A stretch of 64,000 nucleotides of DNA from Panorpa germanica. Lineage: Eukaryota > Arthropoda > Insecta > Mecoptera > Panorpidae. The notes under the pieces are model-generated. The model did not search any database. It was not told where the DNA came from and saw nothing but the letters and a program-made list of their open reading frames with translations. The position numbers were made by a program, and so were the translations under genes. Shown one piece after another: positions 1 through 8,951 of this stretch (positions within the stretch are counted from its first letter, which is position 1; every line of letters begins with the position of its first letter). The stretch is from NCBI GenBank assembly GCA_963678705.1, contig OY783208.1, forward strand, positions 15,435,782 through 15,499,781. Direction: 5' to 3'.

Positions 1-430
1 TTTCTGATGTGCCCCTAGATCCTTTGTCCTCACTTTTATTTCTATGTTTCATTCTGCTTTTCTCCACTTCTATCTATTGTCATCTCTGTAAATCAAAGGG
101 ACGCTAAGATATTTTTTACTAATACGACGAATTTGTCAAATATTTTTGTCATTTGTAGAGCCTTGGCTTCCTGTAACACTTGCCAATCTTTGCTAATAAC
201 TTTTGATTCCATCTAGTTTGCAATTTACATTTTCTTTAAGTCTTCCTTAACTTTGTCTTTCGTCTCCTTCTTTGTTTCGTACTCTTTCTTCCACCGTCTG
301 GGTTCCTTCCAAGAGTTTACAAAATTTAGATTTTTAAAAGGTATACTTTTACTATATAACTTCAGCTATTGGCAATTTTGTAACTAATATCAACATTTTA
401 AATTTAAACGCCTGTTACTTTCTGTTCCAG
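1..430. other. Intron or upstream flank of the FReD gene
   Basis: AT-rich sequence with no convincing exon. It ends in a pyrimidine-rich stretch and AG at 430, read as the splice acceptor of the first visible FReD exon. The 5' exons of that gene (start codon, signal peptide) are outside the window or not recognisable here. Confidence 0.4.
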
Positions 431-573
431 ATTCCCTTCCAGACCTTAACGTTTACGGAGCGTGCAGTGATATAACTAGTATCCTCTCTGGAGTCTATTT
501 AATCCAGCCCAACAACGACATCGAGCCGTTCGAAGTATTTTGCGACATTCGCATGGACGGCGAGAAGTGGACG
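431..573 (+). CDS. Fibrinogen-related domain gene, exon a (domain start)
   Basis: First of five visible exons of a fibrinogen C-terminal (FReD) protein, the ficolin/angiopoietin/tenascin type of secreted recognition or adhesion module. The exon encodes the typical start of the fold: a Cys in 'YGACSD', 'SGVYLIQP' and 'FEVFCDIRMDGEKWT'. The acceptor is TTCCAG at 430 with a phase-1 join, and the donor is ACG|GTAACT at 573 in phase 0. The codons are more GC-rich than the flanks. Seen: the motifs and splice sites. Known: FReD domains carry this opening with its first disulphide. Inferred: the protein is secreted. The N-terminal part that would give the subfamily is not in the window, so no gene name is offered. 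Confidence 0.88.
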
Positions 574-868
574 GTAACTACTCTGACTTCATTTCTTTCT
601 TAGACATTTTCTGCTTACATGCAGGACTTTCCTTACAAGGTCAAGTTCAACATCTCAAAGATTAGTTTTGTCTAACACCGGTAGGTTATACTTAGCCAAG
701 AGTTATAAAGGTTTATTTAAGGATTAAAAGCCGTATTTAATCTAGCAAAGAATATCATCTCGCTAAACACAAAATGTAAATATTACCTTAAATATTTTTC
801 GGAAAGGAAATCATTTGTAGATAACTTTAAGATTTATTTTCTAGAAGTTTAATAAATATATATTGCAG

Positions 869-985
869 GTCATCCAGCAGCGCTTCAACGAGTCGGTTGA
901 CTTTTACAGGAACTATGCTAACTACACGGACGGGTTTGGGCCGATAAATGGAAACCATTGGCTTGGATTGGAGAAAATCCACCAG
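869..985 (+). CDS. Fibrinogen-related domain gene, exon b
   Basis: Continues the FReD fold in phase 0 from the previous exon. It encodes 'VIQQRFNESVDFYRNYANY', then 'GFG', then 'HWLGLEKIHQ', the well-known FReD block with the W-x-G-L-x-x-I-H signature. The acceptor is TATTGCAG at 868 and the donor is CAG|GTGAGG after 985. The length of 117 nt is an exact multiple of three. The 295-bp intron before it (574-868) holds nothing recognisable. Assignment to the domain family is very safe; the ligand and biological role are unknown. Confidence 0.9.
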
Positions 986-1146
986 GTGAGGTCACGATTT
1001 GTTTTTATTTTTATGTTGTGACTTTGTTTGTAAAGCGCCATTCAGTAATACCAACAGCACCGAACTAAACTCATAATCATCTGTTGTTAACTGAAAATGA
1101 AAATATGTTTAACAAACAGTTGTAACAGTTTAACTGTTACTTTCAG

Positions 1147-1291
1147 TTGACAAAAAATGGCGACCATGAACTACTCGTGCAGTTGAGAAGCCATAACTTA
1201 ACGAGAGGATACGCGCAGTACAGTGCTTTTAAAGTTGAATCAGCGAATGAGGGATTCAAATTAAGAATCTCTGGTTACAGTGGAAACGCAG
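1147..1291 (+). CDS. Fibrinogen-related domain gene, exon c
   Basis: Encodes 'LTKNGDHELLVQLR' followed by 'YAQYSAFKVESANEGFKLRISGYSGNA', the central beta-sheet part of the FReD. The acceptor is TTTCAG at 1146 and the donor is G|GTATGT after 1291, in phase 1. The next exon in the same frame lies at 26527, so the intron is about 25.2 kb long. It is filled by a Ty3/gypsy element that itself contains a Maverick-type element. Splicing still joins the frame (the split glycine codon is completed by the first two bases of the exon at 26527), so the host gene may still be functional. Confidence 0.9.
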
Positions 1292-2787
1292 GTATGTCTA
1301 ATATTTATTCCACACGCAGAACTTCCTGTATTTATTTCATCTTATCACGAGTCACATGGCCTACCAATTGTCACTTTGTCATTTTGCTTTGTAACCAATG
1401 AATACATTCCCTGGATTCGGAAACACAATTCAAATCACCTAATCCCCAGGACTTTCTCTTAAAACAAAACAGGCTAACGAGGTAAAGGTTGTCTTTATAA
1501 AATCAGTTACTTCTAAATTTTAACTCTTACAGAAAACATTAGGTTGCAATTGCAATTGTTGCAAATATTGAGCAGTAGTGTTGTAGCTGGGACATAGTGT
1601 CAGTGGCGTGTCATTTAAGTTATGCAAATACAAAACTGATAAGCTCTATAGATGACCAATTTGGTTAACAATAGGTTAATGGTTAAATTTTATGTTGAAA
1701 CCACGGTTAAAGTGAGATCAAAAACTTTAGACATTTGGTCGCCAGAAATAAATCAATTTCGTTCAAAATTAGAAGTTTCTAGATCGAAAATTGTAACTAG
1801 CATTATGATATCGATATTTGTTAGCCATTTTATATATCGTCCCACGTACTAGAGTTGAATCAGGTCGGGCTTTTTTGGAGTGCGCACTTATATGGAAAAT
1901 AAATACTAACGGCTATGAAATAAAAGTTAAATGCAAATGCCATTGTTTCTTCTTTCATATTTCTATTGATTTGCTAAATAATTGACCAATTTGTTATTTG
2001 ATAATAAATTATTTTTAAAATATTATTTTTGACATCATATAGGTTTATGCTCTTAAATATATAATCTTCTATGGATGTAATTGTTATATGGAGTAACGCA
2101 AAAAAAATTAAACCAAACTGCTGAAATGCTATATAACTAATCATGGGATTAATTTTTTTAAATTTCGAAATCCCGGAATCGTAACTATGATTCGGGATTG
2201 TATTCCCTAATTGTTTCCGACTTCTGCCGTACGGGCTATGAAGAGCGCAAATTACGAGATTCCAACGGACGAAAATATCTGGTGATAAGTTTAAAGGGCC
2301 ATGTTGTGAGCCATGCCTTAAAAAGTCGCAATATTCCAGGACAAATTATCAATTAAAATAGTTCTTTTTGTCCCTTTAATTGTTCAAGCGATCAACATTT
2401 ATAAAAAAATCAGTAATCCAATGACATCACGTCAGTTTAATATTCTCTTTCTTTCTATAAACTGACGTCACTTAAATTAAACAGAGTGTAGAGGAGATAG
2501 CATACTCAAACGTCAGGTTCTACTTACAGCTGTTTGGAGCAACGCATAAAGTTACGATATCATAAAAGTGATAAATCAAAGTTAAATATAATCGACTACT
2601 AATTATTCTAAGTCACAAAAGGGCGCTGCGGACAGGATGTGCATTAATTACTAATTTCTAGATATTAGAATGAACAGTTGGTACAATTTCCACGTCGGAT
2701 GATTAATTTAAATCTCAAATAGGTAAAGATTCCAATTCTTTACAAGTTACCAACCTTTAACAAACCTTAAAAATAAACAGAGTTAAG
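1292..2787. other. FReD intron, 5' part before the retroelement gag
   Basis: AT-rich intron sequence with no coding signal I can support. The last few hundred bases should include the 5' leader, and an LTR if one survives, of the retroelement whose gag starts at 2788. I found no clear copy of the candidate 3' LTR (25613 onward) here, so the 5' LTR is missing, too diverged, or the 3' LTR call is wrong. A short block near 2366-2385 (GTCCCTTTAATT) recurs near 29078 and, inverted, near 39850, suggesting a small dispersed repeat. Confidence 0.35.
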
Positions 2788-3993
2788 ATGAAAGCAGAGA
2801 GAAAGGAAACCGTAGAGGGAAGAAGGGAAATAAAAACGAGTAATTTAGCCGAGGGAATGTCGAACGTAGAGGCTTTTACTGAGAAAGGGGATATTAACCA
2901 ATTCTTACAAAATATTAAGCGGGTGGGGGCCCATTTCAACTGGTCTCCAGAGACTAAACTAACAGTTTTGCTTGCTAAAGTATCACAAGCAGTATTTTTC
3001 TACCTTCGAACGAACCCCAGTACCAGAGATAGTGATGATTACGCCAAAATCTGTCAAGCATTATGTGACCGACACGATAGACAAGGCCCAGCTAGAGTGT
3101 GGCAGGCCGAGCGAGATTTTGACAATTGCAAACAAAAGAATGGTGAATCCGCTTTTGAGTATGCGCAAAGACTTAGAGAGACAGGGTGGAAAATGATACC
3201 TGTAGATGCTTCCGGCAGTCTAGATGCAAACAAAGTTGCAATGATAGAAAGCTGCCTACTAGAAAAGTTCCGGGATGGAATGTTCCCACGTTACTCTAAA
3301 TATTTGTGGATAGCTGGCCCAAAGTCGTTAGAAGAGGCTGTTGAGCTCGCCGAACGTATGGAAGCCGCGGAAAATATACCACAGCGACAGGGAGCTATCG
3401 AAGCTATAACAGACGAGAATCCGGTTATGGACAACCGCACGCCGCAGGGTTACCCAAACACGAGACTCACACCGGATCAAGGCCCCTCCGCACCTAGATA
3501 CAATAATGGATGGAACAATTTTAATAACGATAGACCGATCTACAATCGACAGAACTATGCTAGAAACATAACTTGTTACTTCTGCAAGAACCCGGGACAC
3601 ATACAACGTGATTGCCGATTATTTATAAAGATGAAGACACAAAGGCCACCGGGGGAAAATGACCGCCAATATAACAGGCCCGCACAGAGACAAAATACCA
3701 ACTGGAATCCCGCGCAAGAGACAAGGGTAGGCAACCCAATAAGCAACAGCAATAGAGGTAATTATTTTAATAGAGGGCCATATAATCAAACCATACGACA
3801 ACCAGCGTTACCCCGAAAAGCTAATGTAACGGAGGTATGGCAGAGTCCGGACAGCAATCAAGCAAACGACGCAGAGATGGAGATGATGGATAGAGAGAGA
3901 CTGGATAGGTTTATCGCAGAAAGAGAACGGGTTGTTGGAGAACTGCAGCTAGAAGGAGCAACCGTTGGACACCTTGAGAATCATTTAAACTAA
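2788..3993 (+). CDS. gag: Retroelement Gag (capsid/nucleocapsid)
   Basis: An intact 401-residue ORF. Residues about 28-195 form a helical, Gag-like capsid region ('FTEKGDINQFLQNIKRVG', with conserved aromatic and Leu spacing, and 'FEYAQRLRETGWKMIP'). Residues 263-276 are a CCHC zinc knuckle, C-x2-C-x4-H-x4-C, the nucleic-acid-binding motif of nucleocapsid. The tail is rich in Asn, Arg and Gln, then acidic. Gag would package the element RNA into particles. The start ATG at 2788 follows AAG and is the first Met of the open frame. Gag stops at 3993 and pol opens in another frame only at 4038, so there is no overlap for a simple frameshift. How pol was expressed is unclear. This is the only undamaged gene of the element. 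Confidence 0.85.
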   Translation: MKAERKETVEGRREIKTSNLAEGMSNVEAFTEKGDINQFLQNIKRVGAHFNWSPETKLTVLLAKVSQAVFFYLRTNPSTRDSDDYAKICQALCDRHDRQGPARVWQAERDFDNCKQKNGESAFEYAQRLRETGWKMIPVDASGSLDANKVAMIESCLLEKFRDGMFPRYSKYLWIAGPKSLEEAVELAERMEAAENIPQRQGAIEAITDENPVMDNRTPQGYPNTRLTPDQGPSAPRYNNGWNNFNNDRPIYNRQNYARNITCYFCKNPGHIQRDCRLFIKMKTQRPPGENDRQYNRPAQRQNTNWNPAQETRVGNPISNSNRGNYFNRGPYNQTIRQPALPRKANVTEVWQSPDSNQANDAEMEMMDRERLDRFIAERERVVGELQLEGATVGHLENHLN

Positions 3994-4787
3994 CCGACAG
4001 ATCGTGCGTAAAAGAAGGCCACGGTCTAAAAGTTTAGCAAGTCCTTTATGATACCAACTTATACCCTTCCAGGTACAAAAATAAACAGTGGACAATATTT
4101 ATACGAGTACAGGGCAGAGATTGCGAGTGTCTAATAGACTCAGGGGCAGGGGTCAGTCTGATTAGGAGTGAATTTGTACAGACGCATGAAATAGTAGATT
4201 TCGACATAAATCTTAAAGACGCACAAGGTAAAACCATGTCGACGTTAGGCAAATCGAAACTTGATCTAAATATATTCGGGGAAAAGGGAAGTTTCGAGTT
4301 CTATATTTGCGACACTATAGGTTGGCTATGCATATTGGGGTTGGACTTTCTGAAAAAGTTTAATATAACCATTAATTTTGGAAGAGGGTGGATATTCCAC
4401 CGAGAAAATTTGTTCGACCTAAACTGTAGTCGGACATTACATTATCCTAGGGGTGAACTAGATATAGGTCAATTAGTTACGCAACAAATCCACAATATTT
4501 TTAATAAGGCGAAAAGAGGAGTAGGGTTTATTGTATCAAAGGCGTCAGTACCTAGACACAAGTACACAGGTGCGCCACCGGTCGACAAAACCGGATCCAA
4601 ACCAAATTTGGAAGTACATATAGAAAAACCACAAAATAGCGAAACCACGCTAACCAAATTAGGCGAGGCCAGTATCGCAGACGCAGTAGAGAACCTTAAT
4701 GCATTGCTCAAGCTAGAGCCAGAATCGTACGAAGGATTTATGAATTGGAAACTCGCGGGTTGTCCCAAAAGGGAAAAATGCTGCCAA

Positions 4788-5189
4788 ATAAACGAAATGA
4801 AGAGCGAAGCCATTAAGTTGTCGAAGAAGTATACCATCGCCTTCGGAGTAGGAGAATTATTCGCCAAAAATAAATTCGGCGATAGGTATGATGGTTTGAT
4901 ACACAAAAAGAGCACTAAAAACCAATTAGCAAAGTTGTCAATCATTAAGACGAATGATAAGTATATATATTGTATGGGGTCTAGGGCACAAGCACCAGGA
5001 AAAATAACTTATCGCGAATTATACGACATGTTGGACGATATGAAAGAGCATATTGTCGAAAATAAAATAAAGTATTTAGCACTCCCACGCATTGGAAACG
5101 GGTCATGCAGGTTAAAGAATGAAGCAATTCTTAGAATGATAGAGTATGTTTTCGCCAAGGTCAACGTCAAGATCTGCATATACGATAGC
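4788..5189 (+). other. Macrodomain (TARG1/Poa1p-like) inside retroelement pol
   Basis: Within pol, residues about 185-318 from the Met at 4236 read as a macrodomain, the ADP-ribose-binding module. Visible landmarks in order: the ligand loop 'AFGVGELFAKNKFG', the strand 'KYIYCMGS', the helix 'TYRELYDMLDDMKEHIVEN', the strand and loop 'IKYLALPRIGNG', and the last strand 'VKICIYDS'. This order and spacing match the OARD1/TARG1 class. In TARG1 the segment after the PRIG-x-G loop carries a catalytic Asp; here that position looks like Cys (GNGSCRL), and the equivalent Lys is not obvious. Binding is therefore likelier than hydrolysis, although this copy is a dead relic. The first strand is poorly conserved. 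Function in the retroelement is unknown; removal or reading of host ADP-ribosylation is a guess. Confidence 0.82.
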
Positions 5190-5851
5190 AGGACCGAAAT
5201 GCCGGAAGTAGAGAAAGCACTAAACATCGTCGAAAAAGACCGTACCACACCAACGATACAAGTCAGTAGCCTGAGGGGCACTATGGATCACAAAGTTGAA
5301 GATGACGAGAAAACAAAAATAAAATCAAACGCATCGGTCTGGGATTCGACTAAGTGGGCAAATTCACAAACAAAACTAGTGGAAAGAATACACAATAGTG
5401 AAACAGGGAGAACTGAAGTAGGATATTACAAAGACAGGGGAGAAACAGAGAAGAAAAATGACCGCTCATACATACGACTAAAATACGCGGAGGAAATACC
5501 TGCAAGAAGCAGTGTTAACGTATGGGCAACACAGAAATTAATAACAGATGGAGACATTATAATCGAGACGGATATAACGCACTTAAATAATATATTAGTA
5601 GCTAGAAGTTTGAATACGGTTCGCAATAATGATCTTATGATACGGATTACGAATGTATCCAGCAAAACCATAAATTTAAATAAAAATACGTTATTGGCAC
5701 GCGCAGAAGCACACACTGACAGCTACACAGCTATTGAAAGAGACCTAACTCAGCACCTGCTGAGTAAAAGAGACACCGATCGACGAGTATCAAGTGTTAG
5801 CAAACAACCCATAAACGAGATATGTTCGATCTCACTACCGGAAGTTAATAC

Positions 5852-5857
5852 ATCAGC
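5852..5857. repeat. Target-site duplication (left) of element A
   Basis: ATCAGC directly before the terminal AGTAGGG of element A. The same six bases follow the other terminus at 22165. Six-base duplications are the known size for Maverick/Polinton integration. Confidence 0.95.
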
Positions 5858-6120
5858 AGTAGGGTAGGAGAGCTGGTTCTGGCTTAAATTTGAAATTGAG
5901 TTGGAAATTATTGGAGTGGGGATGCAATTTAGGTCACGATATGCAGAGGGGGCGTGGCTAGACTTGGAAGAATGTAAAAGGGGGGTAAGGGTGGGGTAAG
6001 GAGTGAGGGGTAAGTGGATAAGCTGTGTTGTGATTGGTTTAGAAGATGATGACATCATTACAGACTTTATCTCTAGGTACAGTCTCTTTAATATCCGATA
6101 TGAGTGAGAAAGCAATAGTG
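5858..6120 (+). repeat. Element A terminal inverted repeat, left outer module
   Basis: Outer module shared with the right end and, more loosely, with elements B and C. It runs from the AGTAG tip through GGTTCTGGCTTAAATTT, a GGGGCGTGGC box, a TTGTGATTGGTTTAG stretch (inverted CCAAT type) and the AGTGAGAAAGCA block. The inverted repeat continues inward for kilobases; this module is the part conserved between families, so it probably holds the integrase and polymerase start signals. A promoter role for the GC and CCAAT-like boxes is inference. Confidence 0.85.
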
Positions 6121-7648
6121 GTAAAGAGTGAGATACCGATATTAATTCTTATGTTTGATTTGTTATTGGTTATAAGATTATGACGTTGTAGTAGTTATAT
6201 GTTATAATGACGTTATATTACACATGGTGGGGTATAATATGAAAGGATATAGTATAATTTGTGATATATATTCTTAAGGATTGTTAAACATAGATTATAA
6301 CAATAACTATTACAATAACAGTGTTAAATTATTTATAACAGTGTATTTATAGCGCTTCGAATTCACCAGAAATTTGCAAACAGCACATGTGTGAGAAACT
6401 TTGAACACAAGCGCATTAGTTCGAATGTAACTTGAACGTAATGGGAATGTAACTTGAAGCACATGTGTTAAAACTGTGTGAGAACGTGTTGAATACAAGC
6501 GACGAATTCACCAGAAAAAAAAAACAATATTTTCCAAACGTAGACAAATTTTTTTTGTTATACATTTCATGTTTTAGTTAAATGTAGAGCCGGATTGGGT
6601 ATTGTTGTATTAGATTATTTATTTAAGTATACTAAAAGTTATAATATACGTACATTATATCATTGATGATTCTCAAAGCATACAGTTATTTTTTTTATGT
6701 GTTGTAATAATCATAAAGTCTTATAAGTCAGACAATGGTGTTGTTTTACATATATGAGGTTATAACACCACAGTAACTGTTAAAATAGTAGGAGGATATT
6801 TTATTATACAAATTTATTAGGTAGCGGTTTGATCCATATGTATGAGGCTATATAGGTTGTGGATAATAGTAGAATCACAATTAGCTAAACCAAAAGCTCT
6901 AACTTAAGTTGAAACAAACTTTTTAAAATAAAACTGCTCGAAGGGTCGGGGGCCCCGAGAATTTTATTTATTTTGAATGCGCGGGGATGATAGAATTAAG
7001 AATTGATAGTCTGATGGTAAATATATTATAGTATTAAATAAGTAAAGTGCTACCCTGTTAAATTTTTATATTATAATTTATATATAAGTCTAAGAATATG
7101 ATTGTGTTACATTAAGTATTGTGCAGTTTGTTTATTAAATTGTCTTGCAAAGTCTTGTTCTGAGTTAGTTCTTTTTAAATAACTTGTGTTTTTAAATAAT
7201 TTAGTGGCTATTTAGTGCTATTTTAAAAAATAAATTTTATCAATAACTTCAGTTTGTAAGTGGATAATTATGTGGTAAGTAAATTTTGTATAAGATTCTG
7301 TATGTTTACAATAAATTTAATAGTAGTTTTCAAATATTTACAGGTGTCTATAGCAGTTTCAACCTAATCTTGAGTTTTTACTGTTTGAACCCTTTTAGAC
7401 TTTTATACTTATGAGCAAACAGTTAGGTAAGTTAATTTTTAATACTTTTTAGATAATTTTAATTTAGTTATAATAATAATAACAGTTTTAAATGTCAACA
7501 GAATATTGCTGTTTTGTCCCATCTCCCATTGCCAATAATTACTACCCTATAGATTGATATAACTTTGTAAGTTAATTTTTTATTGAATGTATTAAAACAA
7601 CTTAATTTAGTAGTAACTGTTTATATTAATAATAATATAAGTTTTAAA
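6121..7648. other. Inner left arm of A, non-coding
   Basis: AT-rich arm sequence mirrored almost base for base at 20375-21901. It includes one pair of the 11-bp ACGTTC-type repeat (about 6428-6455), a CGAAGGGTCGGGGGCCCCGAG block near 6940 that is strikingly GC-rich for this element, and candidate transcription signals before the ORF at 7649. No ORF with family likeness was found; the short open frames here also occur in the other arm only because the arms are copies. Confidence 0.5.
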
Positions 7649-7747
7649 ATGTCTTTAGATAACAACAACTTTTTGTGTTGTGTATACCTGTATTCAGATG
7701 ACACTTATAAGTACACCTGTCCGAAAATAGCAGAATCTGGATTACAG
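7649..7747 (+). CDS. Element A two-exon ORF, exon 1 (left arm)
   Basis: First exon of a predicted 200-residue protein. It starts at ATG 7649 and encodes 33 residues ('MSLDNNNFLCCVYLYSDDTY' onward, with further Cys in 'TCPKIAESGLQ'). The end is CAG|GTTAGT, a good donor. A 65-bp intron (7748-7812, ending TTTATAG) follows. Splicing restores one frame of 200 codons plus stop, much longer than the unspliced pieces suggest. The same exon is intact in the right arm (20276-20374). I do not recognise the protein. The clustered Cys residues may bind metal. Confidence 0.6.
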
Positions 7748-7812
7748 GTTAGTTTTTTTATTATATGTTTACCAATTAAAAAATTTAGTTATTTATATAA
7801 TTTTATTTATAG

Positions 7813-8316
7813 TTATGCCTTTATCATAGAAAGCAGCGGGCAATTGAATGTAGTGAATATCATCTTGTTAGTAATTTTTATAGATTTAAAATATTAGGTG
7901 TATCAATCAGTAAAGTAGCAAAATTAGAGGTAAATTTAAGAAAAAAATATGAGCTAAAATATAATATAATATCAGACGCACAACATGAGCATTTTAAAAA
8001 TATATTAAGAGCATTAGTAACAGGATATTTTGATGATACATATAGTGCAAATACATTACATAAATTACGTTATTTGCAATACCATTTTATTAATAAAGTT
8101 ATAGATTTGAATTTGGTTAAAAACGTATGTTGGCTTGATAAGTTTAACCATACTTTTTATTCAAAATTAGAAAAATTAAGAACAATTGAAAAGTATGACT
8201 TAGAAGTAAAAGTCAAACTTAATAAATTTGATTATTTTAAAAATAAAAATGAAATAAGTTTTTCTGTTTCATTGAATTCATTAAAGAAAGAAGAAGAAGA
8301 AGAAAATTGGGATTGA
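7813..8316 (+). CDS. Element A two-exon ORF, exon 2 (left arm)
   Basis: 167 codons in phase with exon 1, with no stop before 8314-8316. It begins 'LCLYHRKQRAIECSEYHLV', is mostly helical, Lys- and Asn-rich, and ends in an acidic stretch 'KKEEEEENWD'. The right-arm copy (19707-20210) has exactly the same length, with a few substitutions (Gly to Arg before 'YFDD', Ser to Thr in 'CSEY', Lys to Glu in the tail) and no frameshift. The neighbouring polymerase genes are full of stops and deletions. No known Maverick protein family is recognised; candidates include a DNA-binding or terminal-protein role, but nothing in the sequence decides this. Confidence 0.6.
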   Translation, partial: LCLYHRKQRAIECSEYHLVSNFYRFKILGVSISKVAKLEVNLRKKYELKYNIISDAQHEHFKNILRALVTGYFDDTYSANTLHKLRYLQYHFINKVIDLNLVKNVCWLDKFNHTFYSKLEKLRTIEKYDLEVKVKLNKFDYFKNKNEISFSVSLNSLKKEEEEENWD

Positions 8317-8951
8317 TTTTTAAATTAGCGTTATATTTTATGTGCATCTGATATTACATATAATTTTTAGCTATCAGTTGTTTTAGAATCAATATTTCGT
8401 TTTAGTTTTAATAAATATATTATAATGTATATGAAATTTATATCAACCAAAATATAAAATATTACAACAAATTATGAAGAATATTAATGGTATGGGATAC
8501 TATACATACACTGACAATGAAGATGCTAGCAATTTTTATTTTTTTTGCAAAAAATTTTTTTTAAGCTATATTTATAGTGGGGACTATTATATATATATAT
8601 ATATAAATTACGTTTAAAAAATACTTATTTTATACAGTAATTGTACGTGTAAACATATTTTACGAATGTGAAGAGTTAAATTCTAATGATATATTATTAA
8701 AAATGATAATAATTTCAAACATGTCGTATATATTAGAAGAAATATCAAAACTATTGTAATTACTTAATTTATAATATATATATAAATTTAAAATGTATTA
8801 AATTCTTTTATTTATTTATTAGGGTATAACTACATCCATTAGAATCATAATATAACATATAATTACAATCATAACAGTTTCTTATTTGAAATGGAGGACC
8901 ATCTCTTTGTATGTTTCCTTTGTTATAATGTTTGTAACATAATCGACGTCC
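8317..8951. other. Element A spacer between the spliced ORF and PolB
   Basis: Non-coding, very AT-rich, with a short TA run near 8588. At its right edge, the sequence just before 8952 does not match the PolB N-terminal coding region kept in element C. A deletion therefore removed roughly the first 170-190 codons of the polymerase here. The right arm shows the same join (near 19070-19140), so the loss predates or was copied with the palindrome. Confidence 0.55.

Larger units (their letters stand above)
4038..5857 (+). pseudogene. pol: Retroelement pol, 5' part: aspartic protease, macrodomain, linker domain
   Basis: Open from 4038 to the target site at 5857. The first Met is at 4236, but protease sequence starts before it, so the natural start is not an ATG in this frame. 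The protease has the active-site D-S-G-A at 4137 onward ('CLIDSGAGVSLIRS') and, about 100 residues later, the 'CILGLDFLKKF' strand typical of gypsy retropepsins. Residues about 185-318 (counted from the Met at 4236) are a macrodomain, listed separately. Residues about 432-500 ('IPARSSVNVW', 'NILVARSLN', 'KTINLNKNTLLARAEAH') match the beta-rich region commonly found between protease and RT in arthropod gypsy pols. The reading frame is cut by element A at 5858 and resumes in phase at 22171. Confidence 0.88.

Noticed and set aside
1500-2787. 5' LTR of the gypsy element
   Set aside because: No stretch resembling the candidate 3' LTR and no clear primer-binding site were found; not reported as a feature.
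4469-4945. 158-residue minus-strand ORF inside pol
   Set aside because: Shadow of the coding strand; no family features, and the sense strand is clearly the protease/macrodomain region.
5750-6115. 121-residue minus-strand ORF at the left end of A
   Set aside because: It runs across the insertion border into retroelement DNA, so it cannot be an element gene.
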